Shown piece after piece: positions 1 to 8,776 of a stretch of DNA of 34,724 bases (positions within the stretch are counted from its first letter, which is position 1; each line of letters opens with the position of its first letter). The notes under the pieces are model-generated. The model was given only the letters and a program-made list of their open reading frames with translations. It searched no databases and was not told the origin of the DNA. The position numbers were made by a program, and so were the translations under genes. This DNA comes from Planctomycetaceae bacterium. Its GTDB lineage: Bacteria; Planctomycetota; Phycisphaerae; Sedimentisphaerales; Anaerohalosphaeraceae. Location: positions 1 through 34,724 of the forward strand of contig JAJFTK010000016.1 of NCBI GenBank assembly GCA_021372945.1, in the 5' to 3' direction.

Positions 1-59
1 TCTTCAATGCTGGCCGGTAACAATGTCTGTTGATCTCGATTCCCTTGTCGATACGCCAT
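1..59 (-). CDS. IS1182-like transposase, N-terminus only (runs off left edge)
   Basis: Nineteen codons read from an ATG at 59 toward the window edge: MAYRQGNRDQQTLLPASIE. This 'R/K-QG-x-RDQQTLLP-S-E' opening is typical of IS1182-family DDE transposases. A consensus ribosome-binding site (AAGGAGG on the minus strand, about 64-70) lies 3-4 bases before the ATG, so this is a real start. The rest of the gene and the far inverted repeat are outside the window. The call rests on a short peptide, so the family name is probable rather than certain. Confidence 0.65.
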   Translation of the reverse strand, partial: MAYRQGNRDQQTLLPASIE

Positions 60-68
60 AAAGCCTCC

Positions 69-84
69 TTGCATCTGGATGCAA
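69..84. promoter_or_regulatory. Perfect 7+2+7 palindrome in transposase leader
   Basis: TTGCATC-TG-GATGCAA lies just upstream of the transposase ribosome-binding site. It could be an operator or leader hairpin limiting transposase expression, or part of a subterminal end of the element. The sequence shows the symmetry only; the function is inferred. Confidence 0.35.
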
Positions 85-236
85 GTCAGTATATCATCTA
101 TCCTTAATATTAAAAGCCCCCATTACGACACAGCCTCGTAAGCCCGTGGAGAATGAACACAAACAAAGTTGTTTTTTCTTTTTATTTATTGAGCCCGCAG
201 CGGGCGGCACATTGCCTAAAAGGAACGCCCAACATT

Positions 237-758
237 ATGGAAGAACAAACAAATGTGACGTATGACGTGTCAGTCATCCGCCCCGAGGTGAACGAGGGCC
301 AGATCGGTTTTCGCGGGCAAGGCTTTCCGCCGGTGCGATTGGCGGGGATCAGGAAGGGTCTGCTTACGCTGCATACACTGGAGCTGATGGCCGCAACCAT
401 TTACCGCTTTCAAATCCGTGCGGGCCAGCGCGACGATCTGAACCTGAGGCTCATCGGGGCGATGTGCAACGAGATGACACATTACCAGGACTTCCAGGTC
501 AAGCTGGCCGAGTACGGATTCAAGCCCAACTGCCTGCGGTGGGCGTTCTGGCTTGTGGGGTTTGCCTTGGGCTTCGGCTCTCGCCTGCTGGGCCCGCGCT
601 CCATCCTCAAAACCGGAGTCTGGGTTGAGAGCAAGGCCGTGCATCATTATGCCCAACTGCTGGCGAGCATTGAGTGGGACGCCGACACCCGCCGCATCAT
701 CGAAAAGGACCAGGCCGACGAAGCCGCCCATATCGCCCGCTGGAAGCAGATGCTCTAA
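237..758 (+). CDS. COQ7-like ferritin-fold di-iron protein (demethoxyubiquinone hydroxylase family)
   Basis: The 173-residue protein carries the six-ligand di-iron pattern of the COQ7 branch of the ferritin-like superfamily: E49 (LHTLELMAATIY), E79xxH82 (NEMTHY), E131 (WVESKAVHHY) and E162xxH165 (DEAAHIARW). Family members hydroxylate a quinone precursor (DMQ to a catechol quinol) at the membrane face. A hydrophobic stretch around residues 102-118 fits membrane association. I chose ATG 237: AGGA lies 12 bases upstream, and the extra 28 residues from an in-frame ATG at 153 read like non-coding sequence next to the IS end. No other ubiquinone gene is nearby, so the substrate is open. Family confidence is high and function moderate. 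Confidence 0.8.
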   Translation: MEEQTNVTYDVSVIRPEVNEGQIGFRGQGFPPVRLAGIRKGLLTLHTLELMAATIYRFQIRAGQRDDLNLRLIGAMCNEMTHYQDFQVKLAEYGFKPNCLRWAFWLVGFALGFGSRLLGPRSILKTGVWVESKAVHHYAQLLASIEWDADTRRIIEKDQADEAAHIARWKQML

Positions 759-979
759 ACACCAAATCCAGCTCATTCAGGCGCCGGCAGATCTATTTTC
801 AAGCATCAATTTTGCCTGTTTTACATTTTTCTCGCGGGAACGTGTTTTTTCGCATCAGGTCAGCCTTGCTGTGGGAAATTGAATGCGTGAGTGTGTGGAG
901 ATGGTGTCGCTTGTCTGCCATGGATTTGTAGAGGCGAAATAGCGACAATTCGTAAGGTGTTTTTCGGAGGAAAGGAAAG
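759..979. other. Intergenic region, no gene seen
   Basis: A 221-base gap between the COQ7-like gene and the PEP-CTERM gene. It ends in a strong purine-rich ribosome-binding region (GGAGGAAAGGAAAG) directly before the ATG at 980. No clear terminator or promoter pair was found by eye. Confidence 0.5.
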
Positions 980-1816
980 ATGAAAAGATTGTGGGTGGTT
1001 CTGCTTGTATTTTCTCTCTCGTTGGCTGCACAGGCGGCGCTGGGGCTGGTGGAGGATTTTCAAGCCTTTACTGTACCCGTTAACCCGGATGGGAAGTTGT
1101 GCACGGGCATCATGGGCGGCTTCTGGGATACCGAAAGCGAGGCCACAGGCAACAGTGCCATCGAGACCAAGAGCGGCAGCAACGTTATCCGCTTTATGAC
1201 TACCAGCGGCACCGGCAGCGTAAGCGGCCGCGGCGTGGCGTTCTCGGATATCCTCAACCCGCTCGATGACACCGAATCCGGCACGATGTTCTTCAGGTTC
1301 GTCGTCCGCCAGGACACGCAGAAGGTCCGCGACTTTTTGGGCATGCACGTGCGGACGGGCACCAACCCATTGGGCAGCACGCAGAACAATAACCCGGCCG
1401 GCAGTATTGCCGCGGGATTTGCGGCGCTCGACAACGGGCTTGGCGGCTATGACATCAAAACGGTGGACGGCTCGACCGTGCTGATGGCAGGTCTCGTCCG
1501 CGAGCAGTGGTACGATGTCTGGATCGTCGCCAACAACGCGACGGACACGTTTGACCTGTATGTCGCCGCCGTGAGCGGACCGGGCATTGGCGCTCCGACC
1601 GATACGCCGGACCTGGCGAATCTGATCGCCGACGACCTGGCGTTCAGCTTTGCGACCACCAGTGCCCTCAACGGCGGCATGTTCGTGTCGCCCGCGGCCA
1701 CCGATGGCCAGTCGTCGCGTATCTACATCGATGACATCTACTGGGAGATCCCGGAACCGATGACGCTGACGCTGCTCGGCGCAGGCGCTCTGGCGCTGCT
1801 GCGACGCAAAGCGTAA
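980..1816 (+). CDS. PEP-CTERM sorting-signal protein, function unknown
   Basis: 278 residues. The N-terminus has a signal peptide (MKRLWVVLLVFSLSLAAQAA). The C-terminus is a PEP-CTERM anchor: a PEP motif (IPEPMTLTLLGAG), a short hydrophobic helix and the basic end LLRRKA. Such proteins are exported, processed by an exosortase and held at or released from the cell surface. The middle is rich in Gly, Thr, Ser and Asp and looks like a beta-sandwich, but I recognise no catalytic motif. No exosortase gene lies in the window, so processing must rely on one elsewhere. The start is backed by GGAGGAAAGGAAAG just upstream. A truncated copy of the dispersed CACGGGC...GCCGTG hairpin follows the stop. Confidence 0.8.
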   Translation: MKRLWVVLLVFSLSLAAQAALGLVEDFQAFTVPVNPDGKLCTGIMGGFWDTESEATGNSAIETKSGSNVIRFMTTSGTGSVSGRGVAFSDILNPLDDTESGTMFFRFVVRQDTQKVRDFLGMHVRTGTNPLGSTQNNNPAGSIAAGFAALDNGLGGYDIKTVDGSTVLMAGLVREQWYDVWIVANNATDTFDLYVAAVSGPGIGAPTDTPDLANLIADDLAFSFATTSALNGGMFVSPAATDGQSSRIYIDDIYWEIPEPMTLTLLGAGALALLRRKA

Positions 1817-1821
1817 GGCAG

Positions 1822-1839
1822 CACGGGCATCTTGCCGTG
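1822..1839. repeat. Dispersed CACGGGC-ATCTT-GCCGTG hairpin, one base lost
   Basis: The same palindrome occurs complete at 20363-20381 and as a variant at 20325-20343. Here one C of the right arm is missing. It lies directly after the PEP-CTERM gene and could double as an mRNA 3' end, but no T-run follows. Confidence 0.5.
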
Positions 1840-1863
1840 GGATTTCGGTATTGATAAAGCAGA

Positions 1864-1899
1864 TTTCTCTAACAGAGAAACCTTCTCACGGGGTTTTTT
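1864..1899 (+). terminator. Candidate intrinsic terminator after PEP-CTERM gene
   Basis: A hairpin TTTCTCT-AAC-AGAGAAA (1864-1880) overlaps a second short stem AAACC/GGTTT that runs into a six-T tract (about 1893-1898). Either could terminate transcription from the gene ending at 1816. The stems are AT-rich and weak, so confidence is modest. Confidence 0.4.
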
Positions 1900-1931
1900 C
1901 TATTTCACATCGGATTCTGCCATGCTTTCGA

Positions 1932-1937
1932 TATAAT
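1932..1937 (+). promoter_or_regulatory. Possible -10 box (TATAAT) ahead of mprF
   Basis: A consensus TATAAT lies 76 bases before the chosen mprF start, downstream of the candidate terminator. No convincing -35 box lies 16-18 bases upstream, so this is only a candidate. Confidence 0.3.
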
Positions 1938-2013
1938 GCATTCCATTTGTCCCGAATTTGGCAAACCAAAAATAGTTGTGAAAAACCGTGTTTTCAGTTT
2001 ATGATGAATCACC

Positions 2014-4560
2014 ATGAAGAGGCTCTTACGCTATCTGGGTGCTTTCGTCAGCATCGTGCTGTTCTTTCTGGCCATCTTCATTATCCATTACAAGCTGCGT
2101 CAGTACCACTACCATGACATCGCCCGTCAAATCTCGCACACGCCGCCGCGCGTCTTGGCGCTGGCCGTCCTGCTGACGTTTGTCAACTACCTTTTCCTCA
2201 CCGGATACGACTGGCTGGCGCTCCGCTATGTGCGCATCAAGCTGCCGTATCATCGGCTGGCGGCCGCCTCGTTCATCGGTTATGCCTTCAGCATGAACGC
2301 CACCTTTGTCGGCGGAAGCGCCGCGCGATACAAGATCTATGCGTCGCTGGGGATCTCGGCGGCAAATATCGCGCGGCTGGTCGTATTCTGCGCTGTAACC
2401 TTCTGGCTGGGCCTGTTCGCGGTGGGCGGCCTGGCCTTTGTGGTTGACCCGGAGCATATTCCGGCGGCCATGCATGTACCGTTTTTGTCCGCGCGGCCGC
2501 CCGGACTCGTGTTCCTGGCCCTGGTGGCGGCCTACTTTGCCGCCGTCCTGTTCGCCAAAAAGCCCTTGCACGTCCGCGGCTGGGTCTTCGAACTGCCCTC
2601 GCTGCCGCTGGCCGCGGGGCAGCTGGCGATCTCGTCGCTCGACTGGACCCTGGCGGCATGCGTCCTGTATGCTCTTCTGCCGCCGGCTGCGGGCTTAACC
2701 TTTTTAAAATTCGTCAGCCTCTTCATGCTGGCGCAGATCGGCGGCATGCTGAGCTTCATCCCCGGCGGGCTGGGTGTATTCGAGACGATCATTCTGCTGC
2801 TGTTGTCAGACTTTACGCAGCCGGCGGCCTTGATAGGGTCGCTTTTGGCCTACCGCCTCATCTATTACCTGCTGCCGCTGCTCAGCGCTGCAGCGCTTCT
2901 GGGCGTCAATGAGTTTTTGGCGCAGCGTCACGCGCTGAAGCAATTCGGCCAGTTCGTCCTGGCGATCGGCAAGACCCTCGTGCCGTTGTTCTTTGCGGTC
3001 AGCACGTTCATCGCCGGAGCCATCCTGCTGTTCTCGGGAAGCCTGCCGGCCGTCAAGGGCAGGATGGCCGTGCTGCGCGATTCGCTGCCGCTGCCGGCCG
3101 TTGAGCTGTCGCATTTCCTGGGGAGCGTCGCCGGCGCAGCCCTGCTGGTCCTGGCGCACGGCCTGCAGCGGCGCATCAAGGGTGCGTACCATCTGACGAT
3201 TGCCTTGCTTGCGGCCGGCATCTTGTTTTCGCTCCTCAAGGGCCTTGATTACGAGGAAGCGGCCATCCTGACTGTGATGCTGCTGGCGCTGCTGCCCTGC
3301 GGAAAAGAATTTTACCGCAAGGCAACGCTGACGGACGAACGCTTTTCCATTCAATGGATCATGTCGATTGCCGCGGTCGTCGCGTGCGCGGCGTGGATCG
3401 GCGTGTTTTCGTATACCCACGTGGAATACTCGAGCCGCCTGTGGTGGCGATTCGCGTTCGAGGCCGATGCGCCGCGCTTTTTAAGGGCGACCGCCGCGTC
3501 GGCTATTCTGCTGCTGCTCTATTTCTTTCGGCGGCTTCATCTGCCCGGACGTGCCGCTAGCGCCCCGGCGGACGCGGCCACCATGCAGGCCGTCGAACAG
3601 ATCGTGCGGGCCTGTCCGGATACCGACGCATGGCTGGCGCTGCTTGGCGATAAGGCCATTTTAATGAATCAACGCCGCGACGCGTTTATCATGTATGGCG
3701 TCGAGGGACGCAGTTGGATCAGCCTGGGGGAACCGGTCGGCCCGGAGGACGCCTGGCATGACCTGATCTGGGAGTTCAGGGAACTGAGCGACCGGCATAA
3801 CGGCTGGCCCGTGTTTTACCAGTTGGGAAAGGATAACCTGGAATTCTATCTCGACCTGGGACTCAATTTTATCAAGCTCGGCGAAGAGGCCAAGGTCAAC
3901 CTGCGCGATTTTACCCTGACCGGCGCGTCCCACGGCGGGCTAAGACACTCCTGCAACAAGATTCAAAAGGCGGGCTATGGTTTTTCCATCATCGATACAC
4001 CGCAGGTCAGTGAGCGCATGGAAGAATTGCGCCAGGTCTCGGATCAATGGCTCCGCGAAAAGCACACCCGCGAAAAACGGTTTTCGCTGGGCTGCTTCAA
4101 ACCTGAGTACCTCTCGAAGATGCCCGCCGCCGTGATTCAAAAGGATAACCGGATCGCCGCGTTCGCCAACCTTCTGCTCGGCGCTGACAAAAAAGAACTT
4201 TCCGTGGACCTGATGCGTTTTGTGCCCGAGGGCCCCGAAGGCATGATGGATTACCTGTTCGTGGAATTGATGCTCTGGGGCAGGGAACAGGGATGCGAAT
4301 GGTTCAATTTCGGCATGGCGCCGCTGTCGGGCTTTGAGGACCGGGCGCTGGCGCCCTTCTGGTCGCAGGCGGCTGCTTTCCTGTACCGCCACGGCGAGCA
4401 TTTCTACAACTTCCAGGGCCTGCGCCAGTACAAGGAAAAGTTCGATCCGCGCTGGCAGCCCAAGTACCTGGCCTGCACCAAGGGCTTCCGCCTGCCGATT
4501 ATCCTCACCAATGTCGCCACCCTCATCTCCGGCGATATCAAAGGCATCATTTCAAAATAA
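2014..4560 (+). CDS. mprF: Bifunctional phosphatidylglycerol lysyltransferase/flippase MprF
   Basis: 848 residues, the usual length for full MprF. The first ~500 residues are a multi-pass membrane region of the lysylphosphatidylglycerol-synthase TM family (e.g. SFIGYAFSMNATFVGGSAAR, then FIPGGLGVFETIILLLL). Residues ~520-830 form the DUF2156 transferase domain, with family-typical stretches RSWISLGEPVG, SVDLMRFVPE and EWFNFGMAPL. The enzyme moves an amino acid from aminoacyl-tRNA to phosphatidylglycerol and flips the product outward, making the envelope less negative and more resistant to cationic peptides. Whether Lys or Ala is used cannot be told from sequence. No stops or frameshifts. The decayed peptidase end begins 14 bases after its stop. 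Confidence 0.9.
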   Translation: MKRLLRYLGAFVSIVLFFLAIFIIHYKLRQYHYHDIARQISHTPPRVLALAVLLTFVNYLFLTGYDWLALRYVRIKLPYHRLAAASFIGYAFSMNATFVGGSAARYKIYASLGISAANIARLVVFCAVTFWLGLFAVGGLAFVVDPEHIPAAMHVPFLSARPPGLVFLALVAAYFAAVLFAKKPLHVRGWVFELPSLPLAAGQLAISSLDWTLAACVLYALLPPAAGLTFLKFVSLFMLAQIGGMLSFIPGGLGVFETIILLLLSDFTQPAALIGSLLAYRLIYYLLPLLSAAALLGVNEFLAQRHALKQFGQFVLAIGKTLVPLFFAVSTFIAGAILLFSGSLPAVKGRMAVLRDSLPLPAVELSHFLGSVAGAALLVLAHGLQRRIKGAYHLTIALLAAGILFSLLKGLDYEEAAILTVMLLALLPCGKEFYRKATLTDERFSIQWIMSIAAVVACAAWIGVFSYTHVEYSSRLWWRFAFEADAPRFLRATAASAILLLLYFFRRLHLPGRAASAPADAATMQAVEQIVRACPDTDAWLALLGDKAILMNQRRDAFIMYGVEGRSWISLGEPVGPEDAWHDLIWEFRELSDRHNGWPVFYQLGKDNLEFYLDLGLNFIKLGEEAKVNLRDFTLTGASHGGLRHSCNKIQKAGYGFSIIDTPQVSERMEELRQVSDQWLREKHTREKRFSLGCFKPEYLSKMPAAVIQKDNRIAAFANLLLGADKKELSVDLMRFVPEGPEGMMDYLFVELMLWGREQGCEWFNFGMAPLSGFEDRALAPFWSQAAAFLYRHGEHFYNFQGLRQYKEKFDPRWQPKYLACTKGFRLPIILTNVATLISGDIKGIISK

Positions 4561-4573
4561 TAAGAGAATAGCA

Positions 4574-4650
4574 TTACTTCAACAGGTTCCGGCACAAGAA
4601 CTCCGCCTGCCGCTACGCCCCATACGGCGTATCGCCCGCGCCGTGGCCGG
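4574..4650 (-). pseudogene. Decayed 3' end of an S9 peptidase gene (copy of 6092-6166)
   Basis: On the minus strand this reads GHGAGDTPYGA-stop-RQAEFLCRNLLK-stop, against GHGAGDIPYGSRRRAEFLCRCLLK-stop at the end of the intact peptidase at 6092-8431. By hand alignment about 52 of 75 bases match from the GHGAGD codons to the stop, and many differences are at third codon positions. An in-frame TAG interrupts the copy. Homology stops just upstream of GHGAGD, within about 7 bases of the stop codon of the unknown gene at 4657. It is either the displaced original 3' end left by an insertion, or the last remnant of a second, diverged peptidase gene. Confidence 0.75.
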
Positions 4651-4656
4651 CGGCTC

Positions 4657-5937
4657 TTAGAACACAACATTACAGTAGTATAAAATCAGCGTGTTTTCTG
4701 ACATTTCTTCAATCTTGTGAGGTTCATCCTTATTTATTGAGAATACTTGTTCATAAAAGCCTCCCCATTTGCTAAACGTTACAAGTGAAACGGTTACTGT
4801 TTGATCCTTGACTTCAACCCGCGGGGAAATATCAAGAGCTGATCCAAGGAGGCTCATCAGTGGGCCGACCTTCCGTTCACTCGTTACATGTTGCTCAGAA
4901 ACCTCCGATAGCGCCGACTGATCAGGAATGATCATTGTGTCATTGTACGCAGAATGCCAGAACTGATAGAACTGATTCCCAAGCAGATGGAGAACAATCA
5001 ATTCAAGCCAGCCCTCGGGAGTTCCATCAACACAGACATCCCGCAGATACCATTCCCAATGCCGATAACCAGGATGATTCTCCAGTTGCTTTTTTCGCCA
5101 ATCGTTGGCCGCAGCTATTCCCTCAGTATCGAGCCTTGCCCGGTATTCTCTTTCGATCACTTCAATGTCATCCAAGTCAGCTTCTTTTCGAATTGTGTTT
5201 ACATATTCCTCATAATTCACGTACGGAAGCTGATCCTCCTTTCGAGAGTAAAGAATTGGCGAGCCGCCGATTCCTGCTGGATGGTACACATAATCCAGCC
5301 GATAGCCTTCTTTCATCGAGATATGTTTCAGAACTGTGAAGTATTTCTCAACATCGAACTCATCGCCCTGTTTCTTGCCACCCTTGTCCAATAGATGTTG
5401 TGGAAATACCATGTTCGTTTTTAAATCATGAAATGCTCTAACTGTTTTCTGTAGAGTTACTCCAAGACCTGCTGAATCTGAATCGCCGGCAAAAGTTTCT
5501 TTGAAAGCAGCATTGTCACCCAGAAGAATCCCAAGCAGTTGCTGCATATGGTATCGATGTTTTAAATCTGCTTTAGGACTATATAGCTCCAGCGATGCGT
5601 AACGCTTGTTCCCTTCTCTGCCCGCGTATGAAACCGCGAGGATTCCATTTTCTACAAGCGATGGAAATACACTGTTGTCCTTCGCCTTTAATGTTTTTCC
5701 TCTATAGCGAATCGTCACTTCATCCATGATACTGACATCAACCAAGCTAATGCCTACATTGGGATCCTGAGGTTTTCGACTATTTAGATAAATCGATTGC
5801 ATATCAAAAACAACAAAGAAGTGCTCGCGAAGAATCGCGGATGCAGTGGATTGGATTTGAAAGTCATTTTCCGCCGTTGTAGCCTCCGCAGCAAACATGC
5901 TGAGGACAGAAATTATAATGATGCATCCGATTCTCAT
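4657..5937 (-). CDS. Secreted protein of unknown function, low GC, probable passenger gene
   Basis: 426 residues with an N-terminal signal peptide (MRIGCIIIISVLSMFAAEA). I recognise no family. The mature protein is mixed alpha/beta, rich in charged and aromatic residues, with no obvious catalytic motif or membrane segment. Base composition is visibly lower in GC than mprF and the peptidase on either side, and codon choice is more relaxed (many AT-ending codons). The ATG at 5937 has AGGA about 11 bases upstream. The gene lies 154 bases behind the peptidase gene, same strand, in AT-rich sequence. Its stop almost touches the decayed peptidase 3' end at 4574-4650. This arrangement suggests acquisition by insertion at the peptidase 3' end. 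Confidence 0.75.
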   Translation of the reverse strand: MRIGCIIIISVLSMFAAEATTAENDFQIQSTASAILREHFFVVFDMQSIYLNSRKPQDPNVGISLVDVSIMDEVTIRYRGKTLKAKDNSVFPSLVENGILAVSYAGREGNKRYASLELYSPKADLKHRYHMQQLLGILLGDNAAFKETFAGDSDSAGLGVTLQKTVRAFHDLKTNMVFPQHLLDKGGKKQGDEFDVEKYFTVLKHISMKEGYRLDYVYHPAGIGGSPILYSRKEDQLPYVNYEEYVNTIRKEADLDDIEVIEREYRARLDTEGIAAANDWRKKQLENHPGYRHWEWYLRDVCVDGTPEGWLELIVLHLLGNQFYQFWHSAYNDTMIIPDQSALSEVSEQHVTSERKVGPLMSLLGSALDISPRVEVKDQTVTVSLVTFSKWGGFYEQVFSINKDEPHKIEEMSENTLILYYCNVVF

Positions 5938-6091
5938 TGTCTGTTATCCTTCATAATAGGAATTGCAGTGGCCAGACACATATATAGCTTTTTATAATTT
6001 CTATGCATGTCTCACCGGATTTAGGTGCGCCTTACTGTTTTGGACAATTATATCGTTACGAAGTTCCGTTTCTTTAAAGAAGGACTGTTTA

Positions 6092-8431
6092 TTATTTCAG
6101 CAGGCAGCGGCAGAGGAACTCGGCACGGCGGCGGCTGCCGTAGGGTATATCGCCTGCGCCGTGGCCTGTGCCGGGGATGATGAGCATTTCGAAATCCTTG
6201 TCGGCCTTGATGAGCGCGTTGACCACCTGCATCGTCGAGGCCGGGTCGACGTTGCGGTCCATCTCGCCCGCGATCAGCAGCAGCTTGCCGGAAAGCCCCG
6301 GGGCAAGCGTCACGTTGCTGTTAGCCGCGTACTCGGGCCCAACAGGCCAGCCCATCCACTGCTCGTTCCACCAGGATTTATCCATGCGGTTGTCATGGCA
6401 GCCGCAATCGGCCACCGCGGCCTTATAGAAATCGCCGTATTTCATCACCGCCGCGGCGGCGGACTGTCCGCCCGCCGAGCCGCCATAGATGCCCACGCGC
6501 GTGATATCCATATACAGGTACCTGGCCGCCGCCGCCTTGATCCACAGAATGCGGTCGGGCAGGCCCGAATCCGAAAGGTTCTTAAAGCACACATCATGAA
6601 ACGCCTTCGAGCGGTTGCTCGTTCCCATCCCATCGATCTGCACGAGGATAAAGCCCAGCTCGGCCATCTCCATCATCCTGTAAAAGGTGCGAAAGTCCTT
6701 GGGCACAAACGAGTCCTGCGGTCCGGCGTAGATATTCTCCACGATCGGGTAGCTCTTTTTCGGGTCGAAATGCGTCGGCCGGATGATGACACCATAAATA
6801 TCGGTTGTGCCGTCGCGGCCCTTGGCGCAGAAAGGCTCAGGTGCCTGCCAGCCCGTCTCCAAAAGCTGCGATGCGTCCGCCTTCTCCAGCGTGCAGACGA
6901 GCTTGCCGGTTGCACAATCGCGCAATTCATGCACCGGCGCCAGATTCACGCGCGACCATGTATCCACCGCGAACCTGCGCGCCGGCGAGAATTGCAGCGC
7001 ATGCGTGCCGTCGCCCTCCGTCAGCATCGTCAGTCCCGACCCATCGAAATTGACGCGGGCATAATGAATATAATATGGATCCTGCTCAGGGTAGATGCCG
7101 CCGACACGCAGCCAGATTTGGCGTTTGTCTTTGTCAACGTATTCGACATCGCGAACGACCCATGGGCCTTTAGTGATCTGGTTTTTGACCGCACCGTTTT
7201 CGGAGTTGCACAGATACAGATGGTTCCACCCATCCCGCTCGCTCATCCAGATGATCTCGCCGGTATCATCGAGAAACTCACAGAAATATTTGCTCGAGTA
7301 GCAGATGAACGTCTTGCTCGTCTCTTCAATGAGCGTGGAGGCCCTGCCGCTTTTACCATCGACAGCGATCATCCGCATGACCTGGTGGCCGCGCTGGTTA
7401 TAGACCAGCGTAAACCGCGAGGAATCCGGCTGCCACCGCAGGTCGCCCACGCTGTAGGGATTCGCGAAAAGCTCATTACTGACCGGTATCGATTGGCGCG
7501 ACCCGACATCAAACAGGTACGGCCGGCTGACCGCCGCGCGGAAGCCGGGCTTGTTATACGTGATCGTATGCAGCTTGGGCTCTACCCGGTGGGCGGGACT
7601 GGATTCGACGAAATAAACCTTGTGCTCTTCGGCGGGCTGCTGCCGCATGACCGCCAGCCTCTTCGAGTCCGGCGACCAGGCCAACTGGGCCGTGTAGGCG
7701 TCCTCCGCCGTACCGTCGGTTGTCAATTGGATCTCCGGACCGCCATTGGGATCTGTCAGCCAGAGATTGTGTTCTCGAATAGCCGCCCGCCAATGTCCAT
7801 CGGGCGAAACGCTTCGCCCCCCGGGCTCGCCCCGGCCGCGCCGGTCTCTTTCACCGCGCTGCCGCCGGGCAAACTTTGGATGACTCTCGATGATGGCGCT
7901 GGCATCATTCTCCGTCGCCTGGTAAAGCGCCAGATCAGCGCCGTCCTTATACGCGGCCAGCCACAGGTGCCCGGCGTACGTATGCTGCGCGCGCTCGCCG
8001 CCCGGCTCAAGCGTACCATAACTTTGCCGCGAACCGGCACTGAGCCAGAACAGTTCGATCTCTTTATCCGTGCGATTGACAAATGTGATCGACGTTTCAG
8101 AGCCGGTGTGCCCGCCGCGCGGCAGATCGTTGGGGTCCAGCGCCGGCAGCATATCCTCCCGGCCCGTGCCGAGCGGCTGTGAAGAAATGCTGCGTGCGCC
8201 GGTTCGGGCGTCCACTGTAACATACTCATAAACGCCCGGACGCCTTTCGTATTTGTACCAGAGGCCGCTGCCGTCGGCGGACCAGTGCGGCCGCAGCACC
8301 TCCCCCGCCACTTTGCTGCGGAAACGGCCGCTCAGCCCCTGTGCCCGCCGGTAATCCTCCGCGTTAAAGCCCGCCGCCTGCGCCGCCGATGCGACCAGCA
8401 GCGGCAAAACGACACGAATTGAAAAACGCAT
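6092..8431 (-). CDS. Secreted S9-family prolyl oligopeptidase (dipeptidyl peptidase IV-like)
   Basis: 779 residues: a short signal peptide (MRFSIRVVLPLLVASAAQAA), an eight-bladed-propeller-type N-terminal region (DPPIV_N) to about residue 510, then an alpha/beta-hydrolase domain. The triad is visible: nucleophile S652 in GIYGGSAGGQ, D725 in GEMDRNVDP and H757 in GTGHGAGD. DPP IV enzymes remove N-terminal Xaa-Pro or Xaa-Ala dipeptides. Substrate here is inferred only from family, and the nucleophile motif GGSAGG departs from the classical GWSYGG. It acts outside the cytoplasm. It may be read with the acylphosphatase gene upstream (61-base gap). A diverged copy of its 3' end lies at 4574-4650. 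Confidence 0.85.
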   Translation of the reverse strand: MRFSIRVVLPLLVASAAQAAGFNAEDYRRAQGLSGRFRSKVAGEVLRPHWSADGSGLWYKYERRPGVYEYVTVDARTGARSISSQPLGTGREDMLPALDPNDLPRGGHTGSETSITFVNRTDKEIELFWLSAGSRQSYGTLEPGGERAQHTYAGHLWLAAYKDGADLALYQATENDASAIIESHPKFARRQRGERDRRGRGEPGGRSVSPDGHWRAAIREHNLWLTDPNGGPEIQLTTDGTAEDAYTAQLAWSPDSKRLAVMRQQPAEEHKVYFVESSPAHRVEPKLHTITYNKPGFRAAVSRPYLFDVGSRQSIPVSNELFANPYSVGDLRWQPDSSRFTLVYNQRGHQVMRMIAVDGKSGRASTLIEETSKTFICYSSKYFCEFLDDTGEIIWMSERDGWNHLYLCNSENGAVKNQITKGPWVVRDVEYVDKDKRQIWLRVGGIYPEQDPYYIHYARVNFDGSGLTMLTEGDGTHALQFSPARRFAVDTWSRVNLAPVHELRDCATGKLVCTLEKADASQLLETGWQAPEPFCAKGRDGTTDIYGVIIRPTHFDPKKSYPIVENIYAGPQDSFVPKDFRTFYRMMEMAELGFILVQIDGMGTSNRSKAFHDVCFKNLSDSGLPDRILWIKAAAARYLYMDITRVGIYGGSAGGQSAAAAVMKYGDFYKAAVADCGCHDNRMDKSWWNEQWMGWPVGPEYAANSNVTLAPGLSGKLLLIAGEMDRNVDPASTMQVVNALIKADKDFEMLIIPGTGHGAGDIPYGSRRRAEFLCRCLLK

Positions 8432-8491
8432 CGCACACCCTTTCTGCCTGATGAAGGTTTCAAGGGCATTATAAGAACAAACGCGCCCCCT

Positions 8492-8773
8492 TCAATGCAG
8501 AATCCGAAAATCGGTCAGATGCGGATTAACGGGGAGATTTTCGGATTTGACCTCGCGGATATAGCCCCTGAACTCGGCCGCGATATCTTCGATACACCCC
8601 TGCACGCGGTCGGCCGGCCCCTGCAGGACTGCCTCGACGGACCCGTCGCAGAGATTCTTGACCGTTCCGGCCACATCATACTGTGCGGCGATCTGGCGAA
8701 CGGTAAACCGAAACCCAACCCCTTGCACCCTGCCCCGCCAAATGATATGTCTGGCCGCCTGCTCCATGGCCAT
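8492..8773 (-). CDS. acyP: Acylphosphatase
   Basis: 93 residues, the normal size. It has the signature VQGVGFRF with catalytic R22, followed by [14 protein letters not shown] with catalytic N40 and then QGPADRV. It hydrolyses the carboxyl-phosphate bond of small acyl phosphates such as acetyl phosphate or 1,3-bisphosphoglycerate in the cytoplasm. Two in-frame ATGs (8773 and 8767) are possible starts; the difference is two residues. Upstream is a repeat-rich spacer; the S9 peptidase follows on the same strand. Confidence 0.92.
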   Translation of the reverse strand: MAMEQAARHIIWRGRVQGVGFRFTVRQIAAQYDVAGTVKNLCDGSVEAVLQGPADRVQGCIEDIAAEFRGYIREVKSENLPVNPHLTDFRILH

Positions 8774-8776
8774 ATT

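Noticed and set aside
5963..8182. Very long open frame (739 codons) on the plus strand
   Set aside because: It lies antisense to the S9 peptidase, whose signal peptide, propeller region and catalytic triad are intact. GC-rich codon bias opens the opposite strand; the translated product has no recognisable motif.
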